NCBI GenBank assembly: GCA_029856615.1
Contig: JAHKLF010000060.1
Coordinates: forward strand, 1 to 8,279
DNA length: 8,279 nt
Direction of reading: 5' to 3'
Source of the DNA: Candidatus Njordarchaeota archaeon
Lineage (GTDB): Archaea; Asgardarchaeota; Njordarchaeia; Njordarchaeales; Njordarchaeaceae
The stretch's first letter is position 1, and every line of letters starts with the position of its first letter. A program made the translations under genes and the position numbers. This document shows, piece after piece, positions 1 to 6,193 of the stretch. A model generated the notes under the pieces. That model searched no databases. It saw only the letters and a list, made by a program, of their open reading frames with translations, and was not told the DNA's origin.

Positions 1-590
1 AAACCTAATTCTCTGGCTTTCTCAACGTAATATCGAGAGTTTATGAAACCTCTAATTCCTATTTGAGCTATATTTCTCGGGTCTATTTTATCTTTCATGG
101 TCTTAATGATGTTACCGATCACCATGCCGCTACTAATATACCCGCCCGTTAGTTCTCTGAGATCATGATGGGCATCAAGTATTATTAATCCCATCTTTCC
201 ATTAATCTTTCTACTGAAGGCTTTTACGGCGGGTTCAGTAATGGAATGATCTCCTCCAATCAGAATCCAGACATTCGCCAGATCGATTACTTCCAGTAGA
301 GCAGATTCTATCTTATTTTTTGCTAATTCAAAGCTTTCTAAATGTGCATCTATGTCCCCAAAATCACGTACTGATAATTCGGATAAATCAACATTATAGT
401 CGATGCAGTATGTACTATACTTGTATAATCTCTCTCTTACTTCCTTGGGAGCGAATCGGGCTCCAGGCCGCCCCTTAGTAGCTCCATCGTAGGGAATTCC
501 AATTATACCTATTTTGACACGCTCTAATTTCTTGTCCCTCTCTATAATATCTGCAAATTTAAAATCATGCACGTCGAATTTTGACTTCAT
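1..590 (-). CDS. hutG: Formimidoylglutamase-like ureohydrolase (HutG type), C-terminus cut by window edge
   Basis: This is a binuclear-manganese ureohydrolase; the first 196 residues are visible. Metal-binding signatures are present: GGDHS at residues 112-116 (His115) and DAHHDLRE from residue 139 (Asp139, His141, Asp143). An N-terminal YDGATKGRPGARFAP stretch is typical of the arginase/agmatinase/HutG fold. After DAHHD, the sequence continues with a GG...SSG loop and then QIGIRGFINSRYY. I recall that pattern as closer to formimidoylglutamases than to agmatinases, which usually carry SHA after the metal motif. The third motif (SxDxDxxDP) would lie beyond the edge; the family is about 300-320 residues. 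The expected reaction is N-formimidoyl-L-glutamate + water to glutamate + formamide, the last step of one histidine-degradation route. The head-to-head hutH supports this. The start is the ATG at 588-590: the frame stays open upstream for about 25 codons but has no ATG, GTG or TTG. A GGTG lies shortly upstream as a weak RBS. The main alternative is agmatinase. Confidence 0.85.
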   Translation of the reverse strand, partial: MKSKFDVHDFKFADIIERDKKLERVKIGIIGIPYDGATKGRPGARFAPKEVRERLYKYSTYCIDYNVDLSELSVRDFGDIDAHLESFELAKNKIESALLEVIDLANVWILIGGDHSITEPAVKAFSRKINGKMGLIILDAHHDLRELTGGYISSGMVIGNIIKTMKDKIDPRNIAQIGIRGFINSRYYVEKARELG

Positions 591-831
591 TTTAGGTGCA
601 CCGATAAATAGAATTCTAAGTCTAATAATTTTTTGGTTGTTTAAAATGTTTTCATCTAAAAGTAGTTTCGGGATATATTACTCACTATATATTTGTGATA
701 GAAGGTATATCCATAAATGGAGATTGGTGATACTGTGGAGTTCTAATTATATACTATTATAGGCATAGATGTTTCTCTCTTTAGTAAAACTTGATATAGT
801 GGATGATGTGTTATGTAAAACTGAAATTAAG

Positions 832-839
832 TTTATATG
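832..839 (+). promoter_or_regulatory. Candidate TATA box (A box) for hutH
   Basis: TTTATATG preceded by the purine-rich GAAATTAAG (BRE-like) resembles an archaeal core promoter. Initiation about 25 nt downstream would fall near 860, just before the TTG start at 875 and downstream of the ATG at 803. This fits the shorter HutH, although the transcript would then begin very close to its Shine-Dalgarno. The alternative box near 747-753 would leave a longer leader. Confidence 0.35.
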
Positions 840-859
840 TATCTATCTTTAGAAATCAC

Positions 860-865
860 GGAGGT
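860..865 (+). promoter_or_regulatory. Shine-Dalgarno GGAGGT that fixes the hutH start
   Basis: GGAGGT is a six-base match to the archaeal anti-SD and ends 9 nt before a TTG that is in frame with hutH. The ATG at 867-869 right after the SD is too close and out of frame. The in-frame ATGs at 803 and 806 have no comparable SD and would add 24 residues unlike the start of any HutH I know. Confidence 0.7.
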
Positions 866-874
866 AATGCCCTA

Positions 875-2884
875 TTGCATAATACTCGCAACGATGTAGT
901 AGAAATCACTGGTTGGGATTTAACTTTAGATGATATCAAAAAAGTTGTTTTTAATAATTATAAAGTCTGGTTGAATGAAGAGGTTTATAAAAGATTAAGA
1001 GAGACTAGGAGATTCATAGAAGACGTTGTGGCAAGAGAAGAAGTTTATTATGGTATAACTACTGGATTCGGAGCATTTGCGGGAAGAATAATCTCAAAGG
1101 AAGATGCGGAGAAACTTCAACTCAATATGCTCAGAAGCCACTCTGTAGGAGTAGGTCCGTATGCTAATAAAGAAATCATTCGAGCTACATTGCTTATTAG
1201 ATTAAATACTCTCGCTCGAGGGAATTCGGGAGTACGTCCTGAATTATTGGAACTCTTTGTCGCTTTTCTCAATAAAAATGTGATTCCACGAATACCCATG
1301 AAAGGATCTGTGGGGGCTAGTGGTGATTTAGCGCCTTTATCCCACATGGCATTAGCATTAATAGGCGATCCGTCTGCATCAATTGAGTACAAAGGGAGGG
1401 AATACACTGGAGCAGAGCTAAAGGAAATCCTCTATAATGACATTTATAGGGATTTGCCTAACAAGGAAAAAATACTGCCAAAGGATCCCGATTTTGAAGA
1501 CCCTAATCCATTAGTCAAATTGAGTTATAAAGAAGGATTAGCATTAAATAATGGTACGGCATTTTCAGCGGGAATATTAAGTGTGATCATTATAAGATTG
1601 TTAGAGTTAGTGAAATTAATAGATGCAACGTTAGCCTTGACAATGGAGGGGTTCTGTGGTTTTATTGATGCATTCAACCCAATTTTATTCAGTACAACTA
1701 ATTATCAAACTTATTATGATTCAAGGTATGCAGTTGCATATAATGTCCGTTTATTAACAGGTTATGAGGAAAACTTAAAGCAACCAGAATTGATGTCAAA
1801 ATTTGTACGTTCTTCAGAGGACATAGTTCCACTCAAAGACTTGATCACGGACGTACAAATATTCCCAGAAAATAACACTTTGGCATTTAGTTTAGATAGG
1901 AGGAAATTAATACTTCACGGTGCAATGAATAGAGAGCGCATTAAAAATATCATTAGGAGGATAATACAAAATGCAAACATTAACATTGTGGGCACAAAAT
2001 ATCAAGTGAGAATTGAAGTGCATGTTAAGGATTTAGATGAGCTGAAAAAGCTAGAAGAGTTTCTTTTGAAACTTAAAGATGGACGTGTAACGCTTAAATG
2101 GAGAGAGATAGGATTTGTTCAAGACCCTTATTCTATCCGATGTGCCCCCCAAGTGCATGGGTCTTTGAGAGACGCATTATCATGGAGTAGAGAAATTCTC
2201 GAAAAAGAGTGCTTGTCTTCGTGTGATAATCCGTTAATATTCAAAATCAAGGGCACATATAGGGTGATTTCTGGTGGTAACTTTCATGGTCAAGCATTGG
2301 GTTTAGTTTCTGATACATTAGCTATTGCAATTGCAACTATTAGTAATATAATAGAGAGGAGAATATCATTATTATTAGACTCCAGATTTAATAACGGTCT
2401 TCCACTTTTCTTAGTAGGGGATGAAACAAGGGGAGGATTGAATTCAGGATTAATGCTAATTCAGTACACAGCAGCTTCATTATCAGCAGAAAATAGAGCA
2501 CTAGCTAATCCACGTAGTGTGCATTCTATACCCACTTCAGCTAACCAAGAAGACCATGTAAGCATGAGTACTAACGCTGCTATTAGATTATTAACGATGC
2601 TTGAAAATTTGGAATATCTTTTGGCGATTGAACTAATTACAGCAACACAAGCAGTAACGCTGAGAGCGAGATTGGGAGGCCATAGCAAAGTTGATAACCT
2701 TTTAGGGTTTGGGACGCGCTGGTTATTTATGCAGCTAAATGAATTGCTAGGGCACTATGAAAGATTTCCTCTCCTGGAAGACAAGTATCTTAAGTCATAT
2801 ATTGATACTGTAGTATCTCATCTAATGAAGCTTTATAATCAATTGAACGAGAAACTTACAAGATTAGGATACACGTTACGCTAA
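875..2884 (+). CDS. hutH: Histidine ammonia-lyase with a large internal insertion
   Basis: HutH catalyses cytosolic deamination of L-histidine to trans-urocanate using an MIO cofactor formed from Ala-Ser-Gly. Numbering is from the TTG start at 875 (669 residues). The MIO triad is Ala148-Ser149-Gly150 in GSVGASGDLAPLSH. Other active-site residues align with the Pseudomonas enzyme: Tyr59 (YYGITTGFG), His89 (RSHSVG), Asn226 (NNGT), Gln416/Tyr419/Arg422 (VQDPYSIRC), Phe470 (SGGNFH) and Glu559 (SANQEDHVS). His89 and the QEDH motif favour histidine over phenylalanine or tyrosine as substrate. Normal HutH is about 500-515 residues. The excess is mainly an insert at residues 298-413 just before VQDPYS, plus a smaller extension before KEGLALNNGT. 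No stops or frame breaks occur, so the enzyme should be active. Opening with the ATG at 803 would give 693 residues, but the SD and family N-terminus (DVVEITGWDLTLDDI) favour TTG. The divergent hutG supports a histidine catabolic role. Confidence 0.93.
   Translation: MHNTRNDVVEITGWDLTLDDIKKVVFNNYKVWLNEEVYKRLRETRRFIEDVVAREEVYYGITTGFGAFAGRIISKEDAEKLQLNMLRSHSVGVGPYANKEIIRATLLIRLNTLARGNSGVRPELLELFVAFLNKNVIPRIPMKGSVGASGDLAPLSHMALALIGDPSASIEYKGREYTGAELKEILYNDIYRDLPNKEKILPKDPDFEDPNPLVKLSYKEGLALNNGTAFSAGILSVIIIRLLELVKLIDATLALTMEGFCGFIDAFNPILFSTTNYQTYYDSRYAVAYNVRLLTGYEENLKQPELMSKFVRSSEDIVPLKDLITDVQIFPENNTLAFSLDRRKLILHGAMNRERIKNIIRRIIQNANINIVGTKYQVRIEVHVKDLDELKKLEEFLLKLKDGRVTLKWREIGFVQDPYSIRCAPQVHGSLRDALSWSREILEKECLSSCDNPLIFKIKGTYRVISGGNFHGQALGLVSDTLAIAIATISNIIERRISLLLDSRFNNGLPLFLVGDETRGGLNSGLMLIQYTAASLSAENRALANPRSVHSIPTSANQEDHVSMSTNAAIRLLTMLENLEYLLAIELITATQAVTLRARLGGHSKVDNLLGFGTRWLFMQLNELLGHYERFPLLEDKYLKSYIDTVVSHLMKLYNQLNEKLTRLGYTLR
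1766..2113 (+). other. Inserted domain within HutH (about 115 residues)
   Basis: Between a segment matching the core helix (RYAVAYNVRLLTGYE) and the conserved VQDPYSIRC lie about 115 residues where the Pseudomonas enzyme has only about a dozen. The insert is rich in charged and aliphatic residues. By eye it reads strand (TLAFSLDRRKLILHG), helix (NRERIKNIIRRII), strand (INIVGTKYQVRIEVHV), helix (DLDELKKLEEFLLKL), strand (GRVTLKWREIG), suggesting a small alpha/beta ferredoxin-like module. It keeps the reading frame and has no intein or homing-endonuclease motif. Its function is unknown; because it precedes catalytic Gln416/Tyr419 it could affect active-site gating, oligomerisation or allostery. 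Confidence 0.7.
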
Positions 2885-2895
2885 TTTTTCTAGCG
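2879..2895 (+). other. Small stem-loop overlapping the hutH stop
   Basis: CGCTA and TAGCG form a perfect 5-bp stem around a 7-nt loop containing five T, directly over the hutH stop codon. It is too short to be called a terminator with confidence; the T-run could still aid termination. Its last base is shared with the larger hairpin that follows, so the two structures compete only at that base pair. Confidence 0.3.
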
Positions 2896-2947
2896 ATCAC
2901 ATCCAAGAGCAATTAAGTTGAATTTAAGTGAAATGCTCGGAGTGATC
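2895..2947 (+). promoter_or_regulatory. Leader hairpin that can sequester the epimerase Shine-Dalgarno
   Basis: GATCACATCC at 2895-2904 can pair with the Shine-Dalgarno GGAGTGATC at 2939-2947 (nine pairs, A2901 bulged). GAGC at 2907-2910 extends the stem with GCTC at 2935-2938 (A2905-A2906 bulged), giving 13 pairs around an AT-rich loop of 24 nt. The 5' arm resembles the 16S 3' tail GATCACCTCC, so it acts as an internal anti-SD. If formed in the RNA it would mask the RBS of the downstream gene. Whether it folds at growth temperature is unknown. Confidence 0.45.
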
Positions 2948-2952
2948 ATTAA

Positions 2953-3933
2953 ATGCGAGTCTTAGTAACGGGAGGAGCTGGCTTCTTAGGATCTCATGTA
3001 GTTTATGAGCTAGTAAAGAGAGGGTACGAGGTATCAATATTTACAAAACCTACCACGAATTTGTTCCGAATTAGACAATTTATAGAAGATAAATCTGTTC
3101 ATGTGCATTATGGTGATATTCTCAACGCAAGATCCTTTGAAAAAGCCGTTAAGAATCGGGATTACATTATTCATACTGCTGCATTATTATACCATAATAA
3201 ACGCGGTTTAGTTTATAAAGTAAACTATCTCGGGGCAGTGAATGTATTCAGAGCAGCCTATAAAAATAATGTGAAGAAGGTTATTCATGTAAGCACAGCG
3301 TTTGTTAATTTTTATAAGCATGGAGTAATCCGAGAGGATAATGGATATAATTGCTTAAGAAATGAGTATGGAATAAGTAAAATGAGATCAGAGCTGGTTG
3401 CGAAATATTACGTAAAGAAGGGATTAGATATCACTATAGTAAGACCAACTGCGATCTACGGTGCTGGAGATACAAAAGGGTGGACGTTATTTATTAAATT
3501 TGCGAAGAAAGGTCTACTTGTTATTTCCATAGGTAATCCCAAAATGAAATTTAATCCAATCTATGTCTCCGATGTCGCAATTGGCATTCTAAAAGCATTG
3601 GAATACGGGTGTTCTGGTGAGTCATACATATTAGCAGGAGACGAGATAATTGAATGGGAGAAATTTATAGAACTTGCAATGAATGGAAAACAACCATTGT
3701 TATACATTCCAGAGAAAACTTTAAGGGAGATAGTGAAAAGCATTAGGAGGTCATTTTTAGGCACAATACTAATGTTACCAGACGAGGAAATGCTGAAAAT
3801 ATTCTATAAAGGCTTTGTTTATAGTAATGAAAAAGCGAAGAAAGAGCTAAAATGGAAACCATTAATCGGATTAAAGTGGGGAATAAAGCTTGTAGAGAAA
3901 TGGATTGAACAAGGAGAGATTTTTCGGTATTGA
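2953..3933 (+). CDS. NAD(P)-dependent epimerase/dehydratase, extended SDR family
   Basis: A 326-residue cytosolic Rossmann-fold oxidoreductase. The N-terminal dinucleotide motif is TGGAGFLGS (Gly7, Gly10, Gly13), an acidic GDILN follows at 54-58, and HTAA at 74-77. The catalytic triad is likely Ser114/Thr115 (HVSTAF), Tyr139 and Lys143 (YGISK), followed by the conserved RPTAIYG at 164-170. The C-terminal EKAKKELKWKP (293-303) is typical of sugar-nucleotide epimerases and dihydroflavonol-reductase-like SDRs, so the exact substrate (nucleotide sugar or sterol/ketone-like compound) cannot be named. Length is normal for the family. It begins with ATG 5 nt after GGAGTGATC, a near-complete SD that may be masked by a hairpin. 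The 68-nt gap to hutH on the same strand allows co-transcription, but nothing else ties it to histidine breakdown. It ends 15 nt before the convergent membrane-protein gene. Confidence 0.88.
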   Translation: MRVLVTGGAGFLGSHVVYELVKRGYEVSIFTKPTTNLFRIRQFIEDKSVHVHYGDILNARSFEKAVKNRDYIIHTAALLYHNKRGLVYKVNYLGAVNVFRAAYKNNVKKVIHVSTAFVNFYKHGVIREDNGYNCLRNEYGISKMRSELVAKYYVKKGLDITIVRPTAIYGAGDTKGWTLFIKFAKKGLLVISIGNPKMKFNPIYVSDVAIGILKALEYGCSGESYILAGDEIIEWEKFIELAMNGKQPLLYIPEKTLREIVKSIRRSFLGTILMLPDEEMLKIFYKGFVYSNEKAKKELKWKPLIGLKWGIKLVEKWIEQGEIFRY

Positions 3934-3948
3934 TGAGAAAAACAAGAA

Positions 3949-4962
3949 TTAGGATAAGTCTACTCTTACCGTAATTTCATAGGTTATTACGGAACGTAGT
4001 ATTGATATATTCATAGTTAGTATTCTTTCTAAATTAATCCATTTCACTATCCAAACGTCCCCGCCTTTCCATTCTACGATTATTATATATGGTTTCCCGC
4101 TATACAATAACTCTTTAACTCTAGGATCATGCTGTGATTCCATAATAGCCAACAATGCTTCTTCAACACTCCCATTTAGAATAGAAATCTTTTGATATAT
4201 GGAGTTACTAATTATTCCTTCCCCCAGGACATAATGCCAAACTAAGTAGTGGGTGTCATTTTCCTTTATTATTATCCACTGAGTAATACTCATGAATTTA
4301 GGTTCTACTGCAACGATATTTCCTGGTAGGCTCCTAGAAGTTCCTTGCAGATGGAGATATAAGACGGAGTGTAATAGTAAGGCGCAGAAGAATACCACGA
4401 GATAGCTAATTAGAAGATTTCTTAATTTCTTAATACTCGTGTTAGACCATAATGTGGAGAGCAAGCTTGATATTTGAGGGCGAGTGAGAAACTGTAATAT
4501 TATCCGCCAGAATTTTATTATGATGAAAAGGAACAATGTCATACTAATCGCTAGAATGATGGGGGAATCAGAATTTATGATCGGCAATCTAGCTATTCTA
4601 TTAATTGGATATAATGGTATCGCACTTGTTGTTAGAAAGTCTAAGAAAATATGGAAATAGGAACCAGTAATCATTAGCATTAATCCTCTTAAGGAATATC
4701 TAGAGTGCATTAAAGATGTGATTACAAGGTACCAAATTAAGATCCAAAGCCAAATTAACAATGGACTATGGAATATTGTACGGTGCTTAAATATAAATAA
4801 ATTATTGTTAAGGATGTATAAGACATAGAGAACTATATCAAAATCGGGAGCGATTCCTCCAATAGTAAAGAAGAAGCGATCCTCAGAACTTTTAAATTCG
4901 CAACTTATAGCATATGATACAATTAAGTGGCTTATAATATTCACGGTTATTCCCCAGCACAT
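3949..4962 (-). CDS. DUF457/YdjM-type integral membrane protein (putative metal-dependent hydrolase)
   Basis: A 337-residue membrane protein with the conserved pattern of the 'membrane-bound metal-dependent hydrolase' family (DUF457, E. coli YdjM, B. subtilis YfhP): His12 in ISHL, GGIAPDFD at 35-42, HRxxxH at 60-65, and HxxxD at 104-108 (HIFLDFL). These His and Asp residues are thought to bind metal, but no substrate is established for the family. Membrane segments appear near residues 35-52, 66-84, 93-111, 135-155 and 183-205. The last 130 residues are soluble and rich in Trp and beta-prone stretches, probably outside the membrane. The ATG at 4960-4962 lacks an SD. The GTG at 4942-4944, preceded by GGGGA, would give the more usual start just before the ISHL histidine and is a real alternative. 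It is convergent with the epimerase gene; no functional partner is visible. Confidence 0.8.
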   Translation of the reverse strand: MCWGITVNIISHLIVSYAISCEFKSSEDRFFFTIGGIAPDFDIVLYVLYILNNNLFIFKHRTIFHSPLLIWLWILIWYLVITSLMHSRYSLRGLMLMITGSYFHIFLDFLTTSAIPLYPINRIARLPIINSDSPIILAISMTLFLFIIIKFWRIILQFLTRPQISSLLSTLWSNTSIKKLRNLLISYLVVFFCALLLHSVLYLHLQGTSRSLPGNIVAVEPKFMSITQWIIIKENDTHYLVWHYVLGEGIISNSIYQKISILNGSVEEALLAIMESQHDPRVKELLYSGKPYIIIVEWKGGDVWIVKWINLERILTMNISILRSVITYEITVRVDLS

Positions 4963-5000
4963 AGATTAGGAGTTTCATCTACATGCGCTAGTATGTAAAG

Positions 5001-5010
5001 ATTTTAACCC
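5001..5010 (-). promoter_or_regulatory. Candidate TATA box for the DUF457 gene
   Basis: On the minus strand GGGTTAAAAT reads as an A-box-like element about 40 nt upstream of the ATG, placing transcription initiation about 15-20 nt before it. This is supported only by position and composition. Confidence 0.3.
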
Positions 5011-5064
5011 AATTGGCGAGAATATTTTTTTCTACTGTTAAAGTTTATGTATAATAGTTCTGCT

Positions 5065-5091
5065 AAAAAAGAAAAAGAAAATGGGAAAAAA
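5065..5091 (-). terminator. T-rich archaeal-type terminator after the binding-protein remnant
   Basis: On the minus strand, immediately after the TGA at 5093-5095, come T-runs of six, four, five and six, interrupted by single or few other bases. Archaeal RNA polymerase terminates at such T-tracts without a hairpin. Confidence 0.55.
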
Positions 5092-5092
5092 T

Positions 5093-5934
5093 TCATGCAG
5101 TGTGTCTTCTTCTATAATAAATAATGCCCGCTGCGATGACAATTATTAATACGGCAGCAATACTGACTACTTGAATTATGAATGGTGAAATACCAACTTG
5201 AACTTTTACTGGCGGAGATACCGCCTCTATTCTTTCCACTAATTCTGGTCTTAGGAACCCGACGTTATAAAAGGGCTGGTAAAGTGCTGGGAGATAGCTA
5301 ATATTCTCATAATATTGCCTCAAAGCCCCATGAATAATCTGGTGCTATAAATGCGAATTTCTTACCTAGGTTTTCAACAGCCCATGTACCTTCGGCAATG
5401 GCATCATGCCATGTATTACTAGAAATCTGGAATACGTACCTATTAAAGTATTGAGCGGTGATATCTGCATCTGCAGCTGGAGAAACTAAGAAAACTACCT
5501 TATATTGTTTCGCTATGCTTGTTATTGCAATAGCACTAGAGCTAGACGCGGATCCTTGGAGTATATGAACGCCGTCCTCTTCGATTAGTTTCCTGGCTTT
5601 TTGAGTCGCTATTGAAGGGTCTGGGAGACCCGTTTAAGGATCAACGTCATCTTCAGCTATAATATAAATGGTTTTATCTTGATAAGTCAGTTTCCATTTC
5701 ATGTTAGGTACAAGAATCTCGAAATCAGAAATATTGAGTTCATACATTAATCCAAGAATCATCCCATTTATTTCCATATCGCCGTAATATCCTAACGCAC
5801 CGGATCTAGAAGTTACGACACCAATTTTTATTTCATTTACTTCCTGATTGGGATGGGTTGTTCCAGATAGTGCCATGAACGAGATTGGGTAGGCAACAAT
5901 CAGAATGGCTATTATTATTGATAATATTTTTCAT
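5093..5934 (-). pseudogene. Decayed branched-chain amino-acid-type ABC substrate-binding protein
   Basis: Pieces of a LivJ-like (type 1 periplasmic-binding fold) receptor are readable but cannot be translated as one protein. The ATG at 5932-5934 is followed by a run of five A; removing one A gives MKILSIIIAILIVAYPISF, a good signal peptide running into MALSGTTHP and the family opening EIKIGVVTSRSGALGYYG. The frame is stopped by TAA at 5634-5636, inside DVDP-stop-TGLPDP, where a one-base change from GAA (Glu) would restore it. It then reads on for 108 codons (SIATQKARKLIEEDG, GSASSSSAIAI, VSPAADADIT, APDYSWGFE). Near 5310-5323 it jumps to another frame that encodes only the C-terminal tail, with YYENISYLPALY, a membrane segment and a final RRRHTA anchor. 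The second lobe, roughly 150-250 residues, is missing. No permease or ATPase genes adjoin it. It is a former surface-anchored receptor for amino acids or similar ligands and non-functional as it stands. Confidence 0.88.
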
Positions 5935-5973
5935 CTCAAATACCTTTTATAGAAAATATGTTATTTGATGTTC

Positions 5974-5999
5974 ATAACTAAAAGGTATCTTTTAGTTAT
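5974..5999. repeat. Perfect 11-bp inverted repeat with 4-nt spacer
   Basis: ATAACTAAAAG, spacer GTAT, then CTTTTAGTTAT, the exact reverse complement. It sits 40-65 nt upstream of the original ATG of the binding-protein remnant. It could be an operator for a dimeric regulator (Lrp/AsnC-type proteins often bind AT-rich dyads in archaea) or a leader hairpin. TACCTTTTA at 5941-5949 is the reverse complement of 5979-5987, and a diverged copy (ATCTTTTAATTAAA) follows near 6007-6020, so the motif recurs locally. Confidence 0.65.
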
Positions 6000-6133
6000 T
6001 AAATTTATCTTTTAATTAAACATATTTATTCATTTTAAATTCCCCCCAGTAATACTTTTAAGACTTTGAAAATTTACAATACTAAGCGGATATTAACATG
6101 TCTGATACTACAATAGTTCAAAGAAATCGTGCG

Positions 6134-6152
6134 AAAAAATTATAAAAAATAA
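6134..6152 (-). terminator. T-rich terminator downstream of the 612-residue protein gene
   Basis: On the minus strand the segment contains two runs of six T separated by a short A/T stretch, about 42 nt after the TGA at 6194-6196. This fits an archaeal intrinsic terminator. Confidence 0.5.
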
Positions 6153-6193
6153 CGATAATGGTGCAAAAGTTGTAAGTTGTACTATTTGAGTGG

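Larger units (their letters stand above)
591..874. promoter_or_regulatory. Divergent intergenic region between hutG and hutH
   Basis: This AT-rich spacer of about 280 bp must hold promoters for both hut genes. On the plus strand there are two TATA-like candidates: TTATATA near 747-753 and TTTATATG at 832-839, the latter preceded by a purine-rich BRE-like GAAATTAAG. On the minus strand TTTTAAAC near 639-646 could serve hutG, placing its transcription start about 25 nt before the ATG. No convincing long operator or small gene was seen; short open frames here have no RBS or recognisable product. Confidence 0.5.
5935..6193. other. AT-rich intergenic region upstream of the binding-protein remnant
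   Basis: About 260 bp with no supported gene. It holds a perfect palindrome at 5974-5999, related AAAAGGTA/TACCTTTT and ATCTTTTA-type repeats at 5941-6014, a minus-strand TATA-like AATTTAAAATG near 6031-6041 beside a run of six C, and a T-rich (minus-strand) tract at 6134-6152. The left half is probably the old promoter and leader of the receptor gene; the right half is the 3' region of the 612-residue protein gene. Confidence 0.5.

Noticed and set aside
588..670. Longer hutG N-terminus
   Set aside because: The frame is open upstream of the ATG at 590 but contains no ATG, GTG or TTG before a TAA, so no longer product can start there.
717..746. Nine-codon leader-peptide-like ATG frame upstream of hutH
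   Set aside because: It has no histidine codons or attenuator structure and no convincing SD, so chance is the simplest explanation.
514..762. Open frame on the plus strand over the hutG start and spacer
   Set aside because: It is mostly antisense to hutG, has low-complexity Ser/Ile/Leu content, no RBS and no recognisable domain.
1117..1407. Antisense open frame within hutH
   Set aside because: It lies entirely opposite strongly conserved hutH coding sequence (MIO region) and has no independent support. The same applies to the antisense frame at 2461-2688.
1766..2113. Intein or homing-endonuclease insertion in hutH
   Set aside because: There is no Cys/Ser/Thr splice junction with a terminal His-Asn, no LAGLIDADG motif, and the segment is shorter than typical inteins.
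3561..3764. Antisense open frame within the epimerase gene
   Set aside because: It is a shadow of a well-conserved SDR coding region.
6098..6145. 15-codon plus-strand ATG frame (MSDTTIVQ...)
   Set aside because: It is very short, has no good SD, and overlaps the T-rich terminator tract of the opposite strand.
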